In this document: piece after piece, positions 9,617-19,301 of the stretch
How the letters are laid out: every line of letters begins with the position of its first letter
Numbering within the stretch: the first letter of the stretch is position 1
Assembly: GCF_900102535.1 (NCBI RefSeq)
Contig: NZ_FNBP01000004.1
Location: forward strand, 248,001 to 312,000
Length of the DNA stretch: 64,000 nt
Direction: 5' to 3'
DNA from: Sulfitobacter delicatus
GTDB taxonomy: Bacteria > Pseudomonadota > Alphaproteobacteria > Rhodobacterales > Rhodobacteraceae
Program-made: the position numbers and the translations under genes
The notes under the pieces: model-generated
What the model saw: the letters and a program-made list of their open reading frames with translations, nothing else
What the model was told of the DNA's origin: nothing
Database searches by the model: none

Positions 9617-9726
9617 TTGGTGATGCTGGGTGCGACTTAGATAACGCACATCATGGCTGAACCATTAAGTGGCATGAATGACCGTTGGGATCGCCCACCC
9701 ACGGGCAGGCGCTGGCCCGCAGCGCA

Positions 9727-10548
9727 TCAGCGCAGCTTCATATGCCGGTTCACATCTTTATACAGCAAATACCGAAACGGCCCCGGCCCGCCCGCATAGC
9801 ACGCCTGCGGGCAGAAGGCGCGCAGCCACATGAAATCGCCCGCCTCCACCTCAACCCAATCCTGATTGAGCCGGTAAACTGCCTTACCCTCAAGCACATA
9901 AAGCCCATGCTCCATCACATGGGTCTCGCAAAAGGGGATCACCCCGCCCGGCTGGAGCGTGACGATGGTCACATGCATGTCATGGCGCAGATCGTTGGGA
10001 TCGACAAAGCGCGTGGTGGCCCAAACCCCATTCGTATCAGGCATCACATTCGGCGCGATGTCCTGCTCATTTAGAACCAGTGGGTCGGGATGATCCAGCC
10101 CTTCGACCGCCTCGTAGGCCTTCCGAATCCAGTGAAACCGCGTCACCTCGCCGCTGTCGTTCTTCAAGGTCCAAGTCGCGCCCGCTGGAATATAGGCATA
10201 GCTGCCTTCGCGCATCGCGTGGCTCTCTCCGTCAATGGTCAGGGTAAAGCCACCCTCAACCACGAAGAGCACACCCTGCGCTTGGCTGTCCAACTCGGGC
10301 CGCTCAGAGCCGCCACCCGGCTGCACTTCCATAATGTACTGAGAGAACGTCTCGGCAAATCCGCTCAACGGGCGAGCAATCACCCAGAGCCGCGTGCCTT
10401 CCCAGAAAGGCAGGAAGGACGTTACGATATCGCGCATCGTCCCGCGGGGCAGCACCGCGTAAGCTTCGGTGAAGACAGCGCGATCTGACAACAAAGTTTT
10501 CTGATCGGGGTGGCCGCCAGTTGGCGCGAAGTAGCTTGGGGGGGTCAT
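9727..10548 (-). CDS. allE: (S)-ureidoglycine aminohydrolase, double-cupin
   Basis: Releases ammonia from ureidoglycine to give S-ureidoglycolate, the substrate of AllA. 273 residues in two cupin domains (about 50-150 and 170-270). The second carries metal ligands in FCETHVMEHGLYVLEG, and the first has the degenerate VQPGGGSERPE region typical of the family. The ATG follows GATGGAGAAAG. It is encoded opposite to the puuE operon. The allantoate amidohydrolase (AllC) that should make its substrate is not in the window. Confidence 0.9.
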   Translation of the reverse strand: MTPPSYFAPTGGHPDQKTLLSDRAVFTEAYAVLPRGTMRDIVTSFLPFWEGTRLWVIARPLSGFAETFSQYIMEVQPGGGSERPELDSQAQGVLFVVEGGFTLTIDGESHAMREGSYAYIPAGATWTLKNDSGEVTRFHWIRKAYEAVEGLDHPDPLVLNEQDIAPNVMPDTNGVWATTRFVDPNDLRHDMHVTIVTLQPGGVIPFCETHVMEHGLYVLEGKAVYRLNQDWVEVEAGDFMWLRAFCPQACYAGGPGPFRYLLYKDVNRHMKLR

Positions 10549-10742
10549 CGTCTTTCTCCATCAGGGGCTTGATTGAGAATTACGGCAAGCCGCGCTGAGG
10601 CCAAGGGTTTAATTAAATAAGGATTATTCGGCTAAATTTGATAGTATTGGGTAAGGAAGCTTTAATGCCGTCCAAATTATTTTCGCACTACCGTCACGTT
10701 TTACCCCTGTCCCGGCCCAAATTTCCTGCCAGAAAGCGCGCC

Positions 10743-11009
10743 ATGGAAAAAGACACCGCCCCAATACCCAACACTGCGAAACCCACGGCAGTGACCCGCC
10801 GCCAGCGTATCTTTGATATTTTGTGCCATACCGGACGCGCCGAGGATACGGCAGCGCGGGTTGCCAAACCCCGCCACCACTTGCTGGATGCCGAGACAGC
10901 ACGGCTTTTGCAGCAGCGTGCATTGGCATCGTTGAAGAGCCCGAAGCACAAGCGCTCGCGCTCTGACGGCTGGCCGCACGGCATACGCGCAGCGCTGCGC
11001 CCTCGTTAA
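10743..11009 (+). CDS. Possible small basic hypothetical protein
   Basis: An 88-codon frame from ATG 10743, extendable to 10638, rich in Arg, Lys and Ala with a short helical centre (LLDAETARLLQQRALASL). No family recognised, and both strands here are open, so coding status is uncertain. It fills most of the 457 bases between allE and the convergent periplasmic gene, whose stop it overlaps by a few bases. Confidence 0.3.
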   Translation: MEKDTAPIPNTAKPTAVTRRQRIFDILCHTGRAEDTAARVAKPRHHLLDAETARLLQQRALASLKSPKHKRSRSDGWPHGIRAALRPR

Positions 11010-11611
11010 AAGAATGCTGCGGCCTCAAGCCCGACGGTGATTGCGCCAATCGGCACGCCGGTGGTTGGATCTATGATAGCGACCGATACTTGCCCCTGAT
11101 AGGTTTGGGTGCTGTCGTCGAAATCTACTTCCTCAACATAGATCTCACCCGGACCACCAAAATAGCTATTGATAAACTTGGCCTCGTCGCCCTGCCAATA
11201 ATCAGAGGTGGCGGAACTCGCGGCAACCGTCAGCCCGTGGGCGTCCATCAAGAACACCTCCGTGATACGCCCACCAGAACGAGCGACTTGTTTGCGCAGG
11301 AAGTCTGATACGGGGGCAGATAGGACCGAATCTACAAGCGGGCGGCGTGTGCTGTGCACTTGCGCCAGCCAATCCTTATTACGGGCAATGATTTCCGGTG
11401 GGGTCATGCCGCTATGCCGTTGGTTTTGCGCCTTTATTGCCTCGACGATCTGCGCATCGTTAATCCAGCTCAGCAGATCACGGTCGATATAGGTTGTCAG
11501 CGCCCAAGGCGCTTCCGCGGCAGCGGGTCTGTCGGTGGGGGTAAAAGTCGTAGCAGACGTCAAAGCTATGACCGCTAAAAGCGGCAGAGCTAACAGGTAG
11601 TTGGGCATCAC
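11006..11611 (-). CDS. Periplasmic Cache/PDC-like sensory domain protein
   Basis: 201 residues with an N-terminal signal peptide (YLLALPLLAVIAL). The body has the marks of a PDC/Cache-type extracellular sensor: a long helix, then VFLMDAHGLTVAASSATSDYWQGDE, and near the end SVAIIDPTTGVPIGAITVGL, which resembles the ligand-pocket strands of these domains. No transmembrane output domain follows, so it would be a free periplasmic binding protein. Function unknown. Confidence 0.6.
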   Translation of the reverse strand: MMPNYLLALPLLAVIALTSATTFTPTDRPAAAEAPWALTTYIDRDLLSWINDAQIVEAIKAQNQRHSGMTPPEIIARNKDWLAQVHSTRRPLVDSVLSAPVSDFLRKQVARSGGRITEVFLMDAHGLTVAASSATSDYWQGDEAKFINSYFGGPGEIYVEEVDFDDSTQTYQGQVSVAIIDPTTGVPIGAITVGLEAAAFF

Positions 11612-11695
11612 AGGGTCCTTGGCAGAGCCGCGGTCTTTGGACCACGCGAGCTCTATCTAGGACAGTCGCATTTACACGATGTTAATGCGGCCTGT

Positions 11696-12421
11696 TTATG
11701 CCGCCGCGCCTTTGAACCCGGTGGCCACAACAAATTTCTCAGAGGAATCCGCACGGCTCGCCGGGGGTTTGATGTTTGCGACCTTCGTAAAGCGCATCTT
11801 CAAAAGCTTTTGCAGCTCCCCCTCCGCCCCGCCTGCCAGCACTTTGGCGACAAAGGTACCACCGTCCTCAAGTACATCAAAGGCAAAATAGGCCGCCGCT
11901 TCGCAAAGTGCTATGATCCGCAAGTGGTCGGTCTGCTTGTGGCCTGATGCCGAGGCCGCCATGTCCGACATGACCACGTCGGCCTTGCCGCCGAGCCATT
12001 CCTTCACCTTCAAATCCGCATCGTCTTCCATGAAATCAAGCTGATGCAACTCGCAGCCCGCAATCGGCTCCATTTCCTGCAGGTCGATGCCGAGGATCGT
12101 GCCCTGCGCCTTGCTCTTCTTTTCGCCCAGTACATTGCAGCGTTTCACCGCCACCTGACACCAGCCGCCCGGTGCCGCGCCCAGATCGACGATCCGCGCG
12201 CCGGGGACAAGGAAGCGGTACTTATCGTCCAATTCCATAATCTTATAGGCCGCGCGCCCGCGATAGCCTTCGGCCTGCGCGCGTTTGACATAGGGGTCAT
12301 TGAGCTGCCGCTGCAACCAACGGGTCGAACTGAGCTTGCGCCCGCGCGCCGATTTCACCTTAACCTTAAGGTCGCGCTGCCCGCGTCCTGAGGTGTTCTT
12401 GCCGTCCGGTGTCTTGGTCAT
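11696..12421 (-). CDS. rlmE: 23S rRNA 2'-O-ribose methyltransferase RlmE (FtsJ/RrmJ)
   Basis: Methylates U2552 of 23S rRNA using SAM, a late step in 50S assembly. The SAM motif [14 protein letters not shown] and the catalytic K-D-K-E set ([35 protein letters not shown]) are all present. The ATG at 12421 overlaps the stop of the ppx-like gene, so translation is coupled; the longer upstream frame is just the end of ppx read in another frame. The basic N-terminal 35 residues are usual for alphaproteobacterial members. Confidence 0.95.
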   Translation of the reverse strand: MTKTPDGKNTSGRGQRDLKVKVKSARGRKLSSTRWLQRQLNDPYVKRAQAEGYRGRAAYKIMELDDKYRFLVPGARIVDLGAAPGGWCQVAVKRCNVLGEKKSKAQGTILGIDLQEMEPIAGCELHQLDFMEDDADLKVKEWLGGKADVVMSDMAASASGHKQTDHLRIIALCEAAAYFAFDVLEDGGTFVAKVLAGGAEGELQKLLKMRFTKVANIKPPASRADSSEKFVVATGFKGAAA

Positions 12422-13539
12422 CAAAAGACCCCTTCTTCTAATACGCCATCGGCGCTCATCTGTGCATATAGCAGGCCCTCGCGCAGACCGCGATCCGCAA
12501 CTGACAGACGATCCGTCGGCCAGCAACGCATCAGCGCTTGCAGGATCGCCGCGCCCGACATGATTAAGGCTGCCCGGTCCTGACCGATGCGCGGATCAGC
12601 CCGGCGGCCACCCGGCCCCATGGCGATATAAGAGTGAATGACCTTGTCAATCTGCGCGCTGGTCATGCTGAGGCCATCGACCTTGGTCCGGTCATAACGT
12701 TTCAGGTTCAAATGGCTCGCCGCGACGGTGGTCACCGTGCCGGAGGTGCCCACGATCTGGAACCGTTTTTGCGACTGGATTGATTGATAAGGCGTAAAAT
12801 CCGTCAAGTTCTCTTCAAAGAACCACGACATCAGCGCAAAGCGCGCCGCGTCGTCTTCAACGTCCGAGAACTGATCGCGCAGCGTCGCCACGCCCAAAGG
12901 CACGCTGATCCAGTCGACCACGCGCGCTGAGGGCACATCGGACTTGGCCTGATTGAACCCATCTTGCAGCCGCATGATTGAGCGCGCCCGGTCGGCTTTC
13001 GGGACCTTGGAAATGTCGATCCAGACAAGTTCTGTTGAGCCGCCGCCGATGTCGACAACCAACAAGTTTTCCGTCTTGCGGCTGACCAGCGGCGCGCAGG
13101 AGATCACGGCCAGCTGGGCTTCTTCCTCGGGGCGGATGATGTCGAGCTTGAGGCCGGTCTCGCGCTGGATACGGCGCATGAATTCCGCACCGTTATGGGC
13201 CCGGCGGCAGGCTTCGGTCGCGACCAACCGCATGTTGCGGACCTTGTTGCGGCGCAGTTTTTGCTGACAGATGCGCAGTGCCTGTATGGTGCGCGCCATC
13301 GATCCGCGCGACAACCGCCCGGTTTTTTCCAATCCGGCACCCAATTGCACCGATTTCGAAAAACTGTCCACCACATGGAAACCGCTGCCGCGAGGCTGGG
13401 CGATCAACATGCGGCAGCTATTTGTGCCCAGATCGAGAGCCGCATAGAGTTCGTTTGATCTGGGCGGAACTGGCGCGGGGCTCAGAGCCGGTATGTCCTT
13501 GTCGAGCGCGCCCGCACCTCTGGGACGCTGTGGCGCCAT
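12421..13539 (-). CDS. Ppx/GppA-family phosphatase
   Basis: Exopolyphosphatase or pppGpp pyrophosphatase of the ASKHA fold. The nucleotide-binding motifs [14 protein letters not shown] and [14 protein letters not shown] mark the two halves, and [11 protein letters not shown] is a third family motif. About 372 residues from the ATG at 13539, which follows GAAAGG; the frame can extend to 13599. The pairing with rlmE, overlapping by four bases, is common in Rhodobacterales. Confidence 0.92.
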   Translation of the reverse strand: MAPQRPRGAGALDKDIPALSPAPVPPRSNELYAALDLGTNSCRMLIAQPRGSGFHVVDSFSKSVQLGAGLEKTGRLSRGSMARTIQALRICQQKLRRNKVRNMRLVATEACRRAHNGAEFMRRIQRETGLKLDIIRPEEEAQLAVISCAPLVSRKTENLLVVDIGGGSTELVWIDISKVPKADRARSIMRLQDGFNQAKSDVPSARVVDWISVPLGVATLRDQFSDVEDDAARFALMSWFFEENLTDFTPYQSIQSQKRFQIVGTSGTVTTVAASHLNLKRYDRTKVDGLSMTSAQIDKVIHSYIAMGPGGRRADPRIGQDRAALIMSGAAILQALMRCWPTDRLSVADRGLREGLLYAQMSADGVLEEGVF

Positions 13540-13815
13540 GGGTTTGCGCCTTTCATATCGAGTTGTCCCAAGGGTATGCGCTGCGCGGCACCTGTGCAAG
13601 TGGTCGCAACGCCTGCCGCGACGTTCAGCGGCGTTTCTCCGCCCGCGCTCACAATGATCTTGAGAATAATGAGCCCGCCCGGCCCTCGTTCGCCCAGCCT
13701 CGATACGCTATGACCGGGGTCAAGTCGCGGATGGGTCGTGTTTTGTCGAAAAACGGCCCTGTCCTGACCGCGGCGGAAGCTAGACAGAATGAAATCGGAC
13801 CAAAGGAATCAGCCC

Positions 13816-14112
13816 ATGCCCGCAGTCACCATCGTATATTGGCGCGATATTCCAGCGCAGGTGATCGTCGGCAAAGGCCGCCGCGGTTCCAAACGCCAAT
13901 TGCCGGAGCGGTTTGAGCAGGCGATCGACCGCGCCGCGATGAAAACCGGCGCGGCGGGGACGGATGAATACCTCGCCGAGTGGCGCAAGGCCGCGCCGGT
14001 GGAGGTCGAGGGCGACCCTGATTCCGTCGCAGATGCCGAAGTGGCCCGGATTGACGCGGAATACGACCGCGACCGTATCAAGCAACTGATTGATAACAAT
14101 GGCTGGGCATAG
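13816..14112 (+). CDS. Conserved virulence-factor-like small protein (PF13769 type)
   Basis: 98 residues starting PAVTIVYWRDIPAQVIVGKG, typical of the small family labelled virulence factor in alphaproteobacteria. It is hydrophilic, with an acidic C-terminal half. The start at 13816 is preceded by AAAGGAATC. It sits 42 bases upstream of the MTHFR gene, as in related genomes, suggesting a link with folate one-carbon transfer, but no mechanism is known. Confidence 0.8.
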   Translation: MPAVTIVYWRDIPAQVIVGKGRRGSKRQLPERFEQAIDRAAMKTGAAGTDEYLAEWRKAAPVEVEGDPDSVADAEVARIDAEYDRDRIKQLIDNNGWA

Positions 14113-14154
14113 CCTGCCACTCTGTCTGCAACGCATATGATCAAGGACACGCTC

Positions 14155-15084
14155 ATGGCTTTGTTGAACTTCCGCAAGAAAGACTTGCCCGCCCCCGCGG
14201 CCCCTTCAGCCGAGGTCGAAGCCTTGCTCAAAGACTATTCCATCGAGGTCATGCCGCGCACGGCTGAAAAGGTCGAAAACTTCCGCGCCCTGCTGCCCGG
14301 AGGCACCCGCGTTTATATCGCGCATATCGACGGCACACCCATTGAGGACATGGTTGCCACGGCGGCTCGGCTGAATGCCGACGGCTTCAACGTCATGCCG
14401 CATTTCCCCGCCCGCATCATCAAAGACCGTGCCACGCTGGCCGATTGGATCGCCCGCTATCAGGGCGAGGCCGATGTGCGCCAAGCGCTGCTGCTGGCGG
14501 GTGGTGTCACGACACCTGCGGGCGAGTTCAGCGACAGCATGCAGTTGATGGAGACTGGGTTTTTTGATCAAGCGGGCTTTACCCGCATACACGTCGCGGG
14601 CCACCCCGAAGGTAACCGCGACATTGACGTCGAAGGCGGGCGGCTCAAGGTCGATGCCGCGCTGAAATGGAAAAACGACTTCCAAACCCGCACCGATGCG
14701 GAAATGGCTATTGCCACGCAGTTTGCCTTTGAAGCGCAGCCGATCATCGAATGGGCCGACAGCCTTCAGGCCGCAGGCATCACCCTGCCCGTTCACATCG
14801 GCGTCGCGGGCCCGGCGAAACTGCAAACCCTAATCAAATTCGCCATCGCCTGTGGCGTCGGCCCCTCCCTCAAAGTGCTGCAAAAGCGCGCGATGGACGT
14901 GACCAAGCTGCTGTTGCCATATGAGCCCGCAGATGTGATCAACGACTTGGCCGCGCACAAAGCGGCGCACCCGGATTTCAACATCACCCATGTGCATGTC
15001 TTCCCGCTGGGCGGGATCAAGACCAGTGCCACATGGGTTCAAGAGAATGGCGGCGCCTCTGGGGTGCCAGCCGACGCAGCCTGA
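14155..15084 (+). CDS. metF: Methylenetetrahydrofolate reductase
   Basis: Reduces 5,10-methylene-THF to 5-methyl-THF with an FAD cofactor. About 309 residues, TIM-barrel type, with segments such as GYPEG-like HVAGHPEGNRD and TQFAFEAQPIIEW and the late THVHVFPLGG. The ATG at 14155 has AAGGACACGCTC before it, so I prefer it to the ATG at 14137. Next to a pterin-binding methyltransferase 13 bases downstream, it probably supplies methyl groups for methionine synthesis. The divergence from enteric MetF makes the gene symbol less certain than the family. Confidence 0.88.
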   Translation: MALLNFRKKDLPAPAAPSAEVEALLKDYSIEVMPRTAEKVENFRALLPGGTRVYIAHIDGTPIEDMVATAARLNADGFNVMPHFPARIIKDRATLADWIARYQGEADVRQALLLAGGVTTPAGEFSDSMQLMETGFFDQAGFTRIHVAGHPEGNRDIDVEGGRLKVDAALKWKNDFQTRTDAEMAIATQFAFEAQPIIEWADSLQAAGITLPVHIGVAGPAKLQTLIKFAIACGVGPSLKVLQKRAMDVTKLLLPYEPADVINDLAAHKAAHPDFNITHVHVFPLGGIKTSATWVQENGGASGVPADAA

Positions 15085-15097
15085 AGGACCAGACCAC

Positions 15098-16177
15098 ATG
15101 ACCAGAACCGTCATCGAATCCAAGACCAAGACCGCCGTGATCGGCTTTGAAGAGCCCTTCTGCGTCATTGGTGAGCGGATCAACCCCACGGGGCGCAAGA
15201 TCCTCAGCCAAGAGTTGGAGCAGGGTGATTTCTCGCGCGTGGAGGCCGATGCCATCGCGCAGGTTGCTGCCGGAGCCACAGTGCTGGACGTGAACTCGGG
15301 TGCAGTCTTCTCCAACAAAATGGCTGAAGACCCGCGCTATGCGGACAACAACTTTGTCGAGCCGATGCTGATGCCGGAACTCATCAAGATCGTGCAAAAC
15401 GCCGTCGACGTACCGATCTGCATCGACAGTTCGGTCCCCGGCGCGCTTGAGGCGGGCCTGCAGGCTTGCGAAGGCCGCCCGCTGTTGAACTCGGTCACTG
15501 GCGAAGAAGAGCGGCTGGAACTCGTCCTGCCCTTGGTCAAAAAGTACAATGTGCCAGTCGTAGCGATCTCCAACGATGACACCGGCATTTCCGAAGACCC
15601 GGATGTGCGCTTTGCCGTGGCGAAAAAGATCGTCGAGCGCGCAGCCGACTTTGGCATCCCTGCGCATGACATCGTGGTCGACCCGCTGGTCATGCCAATC
15701 GGCGCCATGGCAACCGCAGGCCATCAGGTCTTTACCCTCGTGCGCCGTCTGCGCGAGGAATTGGGCGTGAACACCACCTGCGGGGCGTCCAACATCTCTT
15801 TCGGTCTGCCCAACCGCCATGGCATCAACAACGCCTTCCTGCCCATGGCCATGGGCGCGGGCATGACCAGCGCGATCATGAACCCGGTGGCGCTGCCGGT
15901 GGGTCAGGCCAAGATCGACGAGAAGAAAGCCCAATTGGCGGCACTCGGTCTGGTGCTGCCCGAAGACATGGACGACGAAACCTTCGTGCAGCTTTTCGGC
16001 ATGGGCTCGACCAAGCCGCGTCCGGGCAAGGAGATGGAAGCGATCCGCGCGGCCAACTTCCTGTTTGACCGTGACCCGCATGGCACCGAATGGATCAAGT
16101 TCAACAAGGTCGCGCCCAAAGCTGGCCAAGAAGGCCGGGGCCGCGCGGGCCGCACCGGCGGGCGGCGGCGCCGCTAA
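15098..16177 (+). CDS. Methyltetrahydrofolate:corrinoid/pterin-binding methyltransferase
   Basis: 359 residues of the pterin-binding (DHPS-like) TIM-barrel family: FCVIGERINPTGRK at the start, GATVLDVNSG, PICIDSSVPGALEAGL, and TTCGASNISFGLPNR. It corresponds to the folate domain of MetH as a separate protein, lacking homocysteine and B12 domains. It probably moves the methyl group of methyl-THF to a corrinoid protein. The C-terminal tail is Arg/Gly rich (GRGRAGRTGGRRRR), an odd basic extension. A strong terminator follows. Confidence 0.88.
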   Translation: MTRTVIESKTKTAVIGFEEPFCVIGERINPTGRKILSQELEQGDFSRVEADAIAQVAAGATVLDVNSGAVFSNKMAEDPRYADNNFVEPMLMPELIKIVQNAVDVPICIDSSVPGALEAGLQACEGRPLLNSVTGEEERLELVLPLVKKYNVPVVAISNDDTGISEDPDVRFAVAKKIVERAADFGIPAHDIVVDPLVMPIGAMATAGHQVFTLVRRLREELGVNTTCGASNISFGLPNRHGINNAFLPMAMGAGMTSAIMNPVALPVGQAKIDEKKAQLAALGLVLPEDMDDETFVQLFGMGSTKPRPGKEMEAIRAANFLFDRDPHGTEWIKFNKVAPKAGQEGRGRAGRTGGRRRR

Positions 16178-16205
16178 GGCAAGCAGCAACACGCTAACAA
16201 ATATA

Positions 16206-16236
16206 GACCCCGCAGCCCCGGCTTGCGGGGTCTTTT
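16206..16236 (+). terminator. Rho-independent terminator of the one-carbon operon
   Basis: A 9-bp perfect stem (GACCCCGCA and complement) followed by TTTT, 28 bases after the methyltransferase stop. Confidence 0.85.
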
Positions 16237-16376
16237 CGTATGATCTGTCGGTTTTCACGATCCAAGCTAACGGCAGTAACGTGGTCTTAACGCACCGCTC
16301 GCTAGAACAGGCCAGACCTGATCCAGACCGGAGCGCGCCTTATGATACTGCAAGCTTTGCCCGAGGCGCCTCAGCA

Positions 16377-16700
16377 ATGAGCGCAGAGAGCGACAGCAAC
16401 GGTGATGCCAAGCCCAAATCCGGGCAGAGCGGGATCATAGCGCCCGAGGGCAAATTGGACCTCTCGACCGTTGGCGCGCTGCATAAGGCGCTGTCCGACG
16501 CGCAGGGCGATAGGGTCGCGCTTGATCTGTCCCGCGTCACGCATTTCGGCGCACTTGCACTGCAAACGGTCCACGCAGCAGCCTTGGCCACCCAAGCGCG
16601 CGGCGCCAGCTTTGGCATACTCAACGCATCCGACCGCGTGCTGGCGCAGATGTCGGCCATGGGCATGACCCCAGAAACCATCACGGAGCCGCCACAATGA
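16377..16700 (+). CDS. STAS-domain protein at head of chemotaxis operon
   Basis: 107 residues with a STAS fold (anti-sigma-antagonist type): GKLDLSTVGALHKAL, then VALDLSRVTHFGALALQTV. The serine usually phosphorylated in the DSSG loop is absent here (FGALAL), so it may be a scaffold rather than a switch. It overlaps the following cheY by four bases and so is part of the operon. A 12-codon frame (16342-16380) ends on its start codon and could be a short leader. Confidence 0.8.
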   Translation: MSAESDSNGDAKPKSGQSGIIAPEGKLDLSTVGALHKALSDAQGDRVALDLSRVTHFGALALQTVHAAALATQARGASFGILNASDRVLAQMSAMGMTPETITEPPQ

Positions 16701-17062
16701 GCCTCAACATCCTCGCTGTGGATGACAGCCGCACCATGCGCGACATGATCCGCCTTGCACTCCAGCCTGCGGGCTTCACCGTTCATACTGCCGATGACGG
16801 TCTGCATGGGATCGACGTATTGGATGGGATCGAACCGGATGCAATCATTACCGACATTAACATGCCCCGTATGGATGGCTTCGGCTTTATCGACGCCGTG
16901 CGCGGGCAAGAACAACACCGCGCCACGCCGATCCTCGTGCTGACCACCGAAGCAGCACCCGAGCTAAAAGCCCGCGCGCGGGAGGCGGGCGCAACCGGTT
17001 GGATCGTCAAACCCTTCGACCCGGCCAAATTGGTCAAAGCCCTGCAAATGGTCGCCGGATAG
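16697..17062 (+). CDS. cheY: CheY-like response regulator (first copy)
   Basis: 121-residue single receiver domain. The acidic pair D9-D10, the phospho-acceptor D53 in TDINMPRMDG, the threonine in LVLTTE and the lysine in VKPF are all present. Placed just before cheA, it is probably phosphorylated by CheA; with the second CheY at 20642 one copy may act as a phosphate sink. Confidence 0.93.
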   Translation: MSLNILAVDDSRTMRDMIRLALQPAGFTVHTADDGLHGIDVLDGIEPDAIITDINMPRMDGFGFIDAVRGQEQHRATPILVLTTEAAPELKARAREAGATGWIVKPFDPAKLVKALQMVAG

Positions 17063-17075
17063 GAGCCGCCTGCCC

Positions 17076-19301
17076 ATGTCCACTGAAAACGACCCGATGG
17101 CCGAGATCCGCGCCTCCTTCTTTATAGAATGCGAGGAACTGCTCGAAGCGCTGCAAGACAGCCTACAGATCATGGACGATGGCGCAGAGGACGGCGAGAC
17201 GATCAATGTCGTCTTTCGCGCGGTGCATTCGATCAAGGGCGGTGCCGGGGCCTTTGGTCTCGACGCTCTGGTCCGCTTTGCGCATCGCTATGAAACGGTC
17301 ATGGACGAAGTGCGCACGGGCCGGATGGAGGCAGATGTCGCGGCGCTTAAGGTGTTCTTTCAATGTGCCGATCATCTCTCAGACCTCGTCCGCCACAGCC
17401 GTGATGGGGGTGCCGATCCTGCTGAGCAGAGCGCGGCGCTGCTAACTCGGCTTGACGCCCTCCTTGGCGAGGAAGGCGGCTCTGCTGAGCCTGAGCCAGA
17501 ACCGGAGATTGAGTTTCAGCCTACGGGCCTTACCCTCGATCTCGCCGCGCTTGATGATGCGCCAATGGGCGACCTCTCTGATCTTCCTGACCTGCCGCCG
17601 CTGGACAGACTTCCCGACCTGCCCGCGCTGAGCGGGGTCAAGACCTACACCCTGCACTTCGCCCCCGAGCCGGAGTTGTTCGAGACCGGCAACGAGCCCT
17701 TCATGCTCCTGCGCGCCCTGCAAGAACTCGGCACTGCGCATGTCACCTGCGACACGTCGCGGCTGCCAGCGCAGAAGGATCTGATACCGGAACAACCCTA
17801 CCTTAGCTGGACAATTGAGCTGGAAACCGAAGCGGAAGAGTCTGAAATCCTGTCCGTTTTCGAGTTTGTCGAAGGGCTCTGTAGCCTGAAACTAACTGGT
17901 GCGGGTGAGGACGCGGGCTCAAGTGAACTCCCTGACCTTTCCCCCGAGATACTGCCCGCGGCCTCTCCAACTCCCGAGCCCCTCAAACAGGCAGAGCCTG
18001 AACCGGTATCGCCGGCGCCCCCTCCAGCGCCAACAACACCAGCCATCGCGCCCAAGGCACCGCCCGCGAAAGCAGCCGCCGCCAATACCCCTGCCGCCGT
18101 CAAAAGTGTCGTGCGGGTCGACCTCGACCGGATCGAACGGCTGGTAAATCTGGTGGGTGAGTTGGTGATCAACCAAGCGATGCTGAGCCAAAGCCTCGAA
18201 GATGCGAACCTGCCGCCCCATGGGGATGCGATAAGCGGGTTGGAAGAGTTCCAGCGTTTGACTCGCGACATTCAGGACTCGGTGATGATGATCCGCGCAC
18301 AGCCGGTCAAATCCCTGTTTCAACGCATGTCCCGTATCATCCGCGAAGCCTCTGCCGCCGTAGACAAAGATGTGCGCCTGCATACGGAGGGCGAGGCCAC
18401 CGAAGTCGACAAGACCGTGATCGAGAGGCTGGCCGACCCGCTTACCCATATGATCCGCAATGCCGTGGACCACGGGCTTGAAACACCGGCGGACCGTATC
18501 GCCGCGGGGAAACCCAGCGAGGGTCAGGTCAAGCTCACCGCAGCCCATCGCTCCGGGCGGGTGATCATCGAAGTCTCGGACGACGGTGCCGGCATTAACC
18601 GCCCGCGGGTGCTGCAAATTGCCATCGACAAAGGGCTGATCCCTGCCGACTCGCAACTCAGCGACAGTGAGATTGACAACCTGTTGTTCTTGCCGGGGTT
18701 TTCCACAGCCAGCACCGTGTCGGACCTTTCGGGCCGCGGCGTGGGCATGGACGTAGTGCGCACCGCCATCCAAGCGCTCGGCGGGCGGATCGCGATCACC
18801 TCAACCCCCGGCAAAGGCACAATATTCTCCATCTCCCTGCCCCTGACTCTCGCGGTTCTCGACGGCATGGTGATCGACACTGCCGGAGAAACGCTGGTCG
18901 TCCCGCTGAACCTGGTCGTTGAAACGCTCACCTTCTGCGCCGAAGACGTGTCGATGATCCGTCCGGGCCAGCATGTGGTGCGGGTACGGGGCGCGTTCGT
19001 GCCGGTTGTCGATTTGGGGGCCGAGCTTGGCTATCGCCCGCCGCTCAGCAATTTCGAAGGCGCAGTCGCCCTGCTCATCGCACATGAGAACGGCAGCCGA
19101 GCAGCGCTATTGATCGACAATATTCTCGACCAGCGACAGGTGGTGATCAAAGGTCTGGACGACGGTTTCTTCCGCGCCCCGGGCATCGCCGCAGCGACGA
19201 TCCTCGGCGACGGGCAAATCGCCCTGATCCTCGACCCGTCCGACATCATCAACAACGCGGCGCAGCCGCCCCAAGAGCGCCTTGTAGGAGCCTCGGCATG
19301 A
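17076..19301 (+). CDS. cheA: Chemotaxis histidine kinase CheA
   Basis: 741 residues. Hpt domain at 1-105 with phospho-histidine H51 in AVHSIKGGAGAF; a long Pro/Glu-rich linker with a small domain between (about 185-285); dimerisation helices near 345-410; HATPase with N box HMIRNAVDHGLE, G1 SDDGAGI and G2 SGRGVGMDVV; C-terminal CheW-like domain (about 605-735). It transfers phosphate to the CheY and CheB proteins of this cluster. Overlaps cheW by four bases. No receptor gene is in the window, so its chemoreceptors are elsewhere. Confidence 0.96.
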   Translation: MSTENDPMAEIRASFFIECEELLEALQDSLQIMDDGAEDGETINVVFRAVHSIKGGAGAFGLDALVRFAHRYETVMDEVRTGRMEADVAALKVFFQCADHLSDLVRHSRDGGADPAEQSAALLTRLDALLGEEGGSAEPEPEPEIEFQPTGLTLDLAALDDAPMGDLSDLPDLPPLDRLPDLPALSGVKTYTLHFAPEPELFETGNEPFMLLRALQELGTAHVTCDTSRLPAQKDLIPEQPYLSWTIELETEAEESEILSVFEFVEGLCSLKLTGAGEDAGSSELPDLSPEILPAASPTPEPLKQAEPEPVSPAPPPAPTTPAIAPKAPPAKAAAANTPAAVKSVVRVDLDRIERLVNLVGELVINQAMLSQSLEDANLPPHGDAISGLEEFQRLTRDIQDSVMMIRAQPVKSLFQRMSRIIREASAAVDKDVRLHTEGEATEVDKTVIERLADPLTHMIRNAVDHGLETPADRIAAGKPSEGQVKLTAAHRSGRVIIEVSDDGAGINRPRVLQIAIDKGLIPADSQLSDSEIDNLLFLPGFSTASTVSDLSGRGVGMDVVRTAIQALGGRIAITSTPGKGTIFSISLPLTLAVLDGMVIDTAGETLVVPLNLVVETLTFCAEDVSMIRPGQHVVRVRGAFVPVVDLGAELGYRPPLSNFEGAVALLIAHENGSRAALLIDNILDQRQVVIKGLDDGFFRAPGIAAATILGDGQIALILDPSDIINNAAQPPQERLVGASA

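Noticed and set aside
15017-16258. 413-codon minus frame over the methyltransferase
   Set aside because: Shadow of a well-supported plus-strand gene; GC bias keeps it open.
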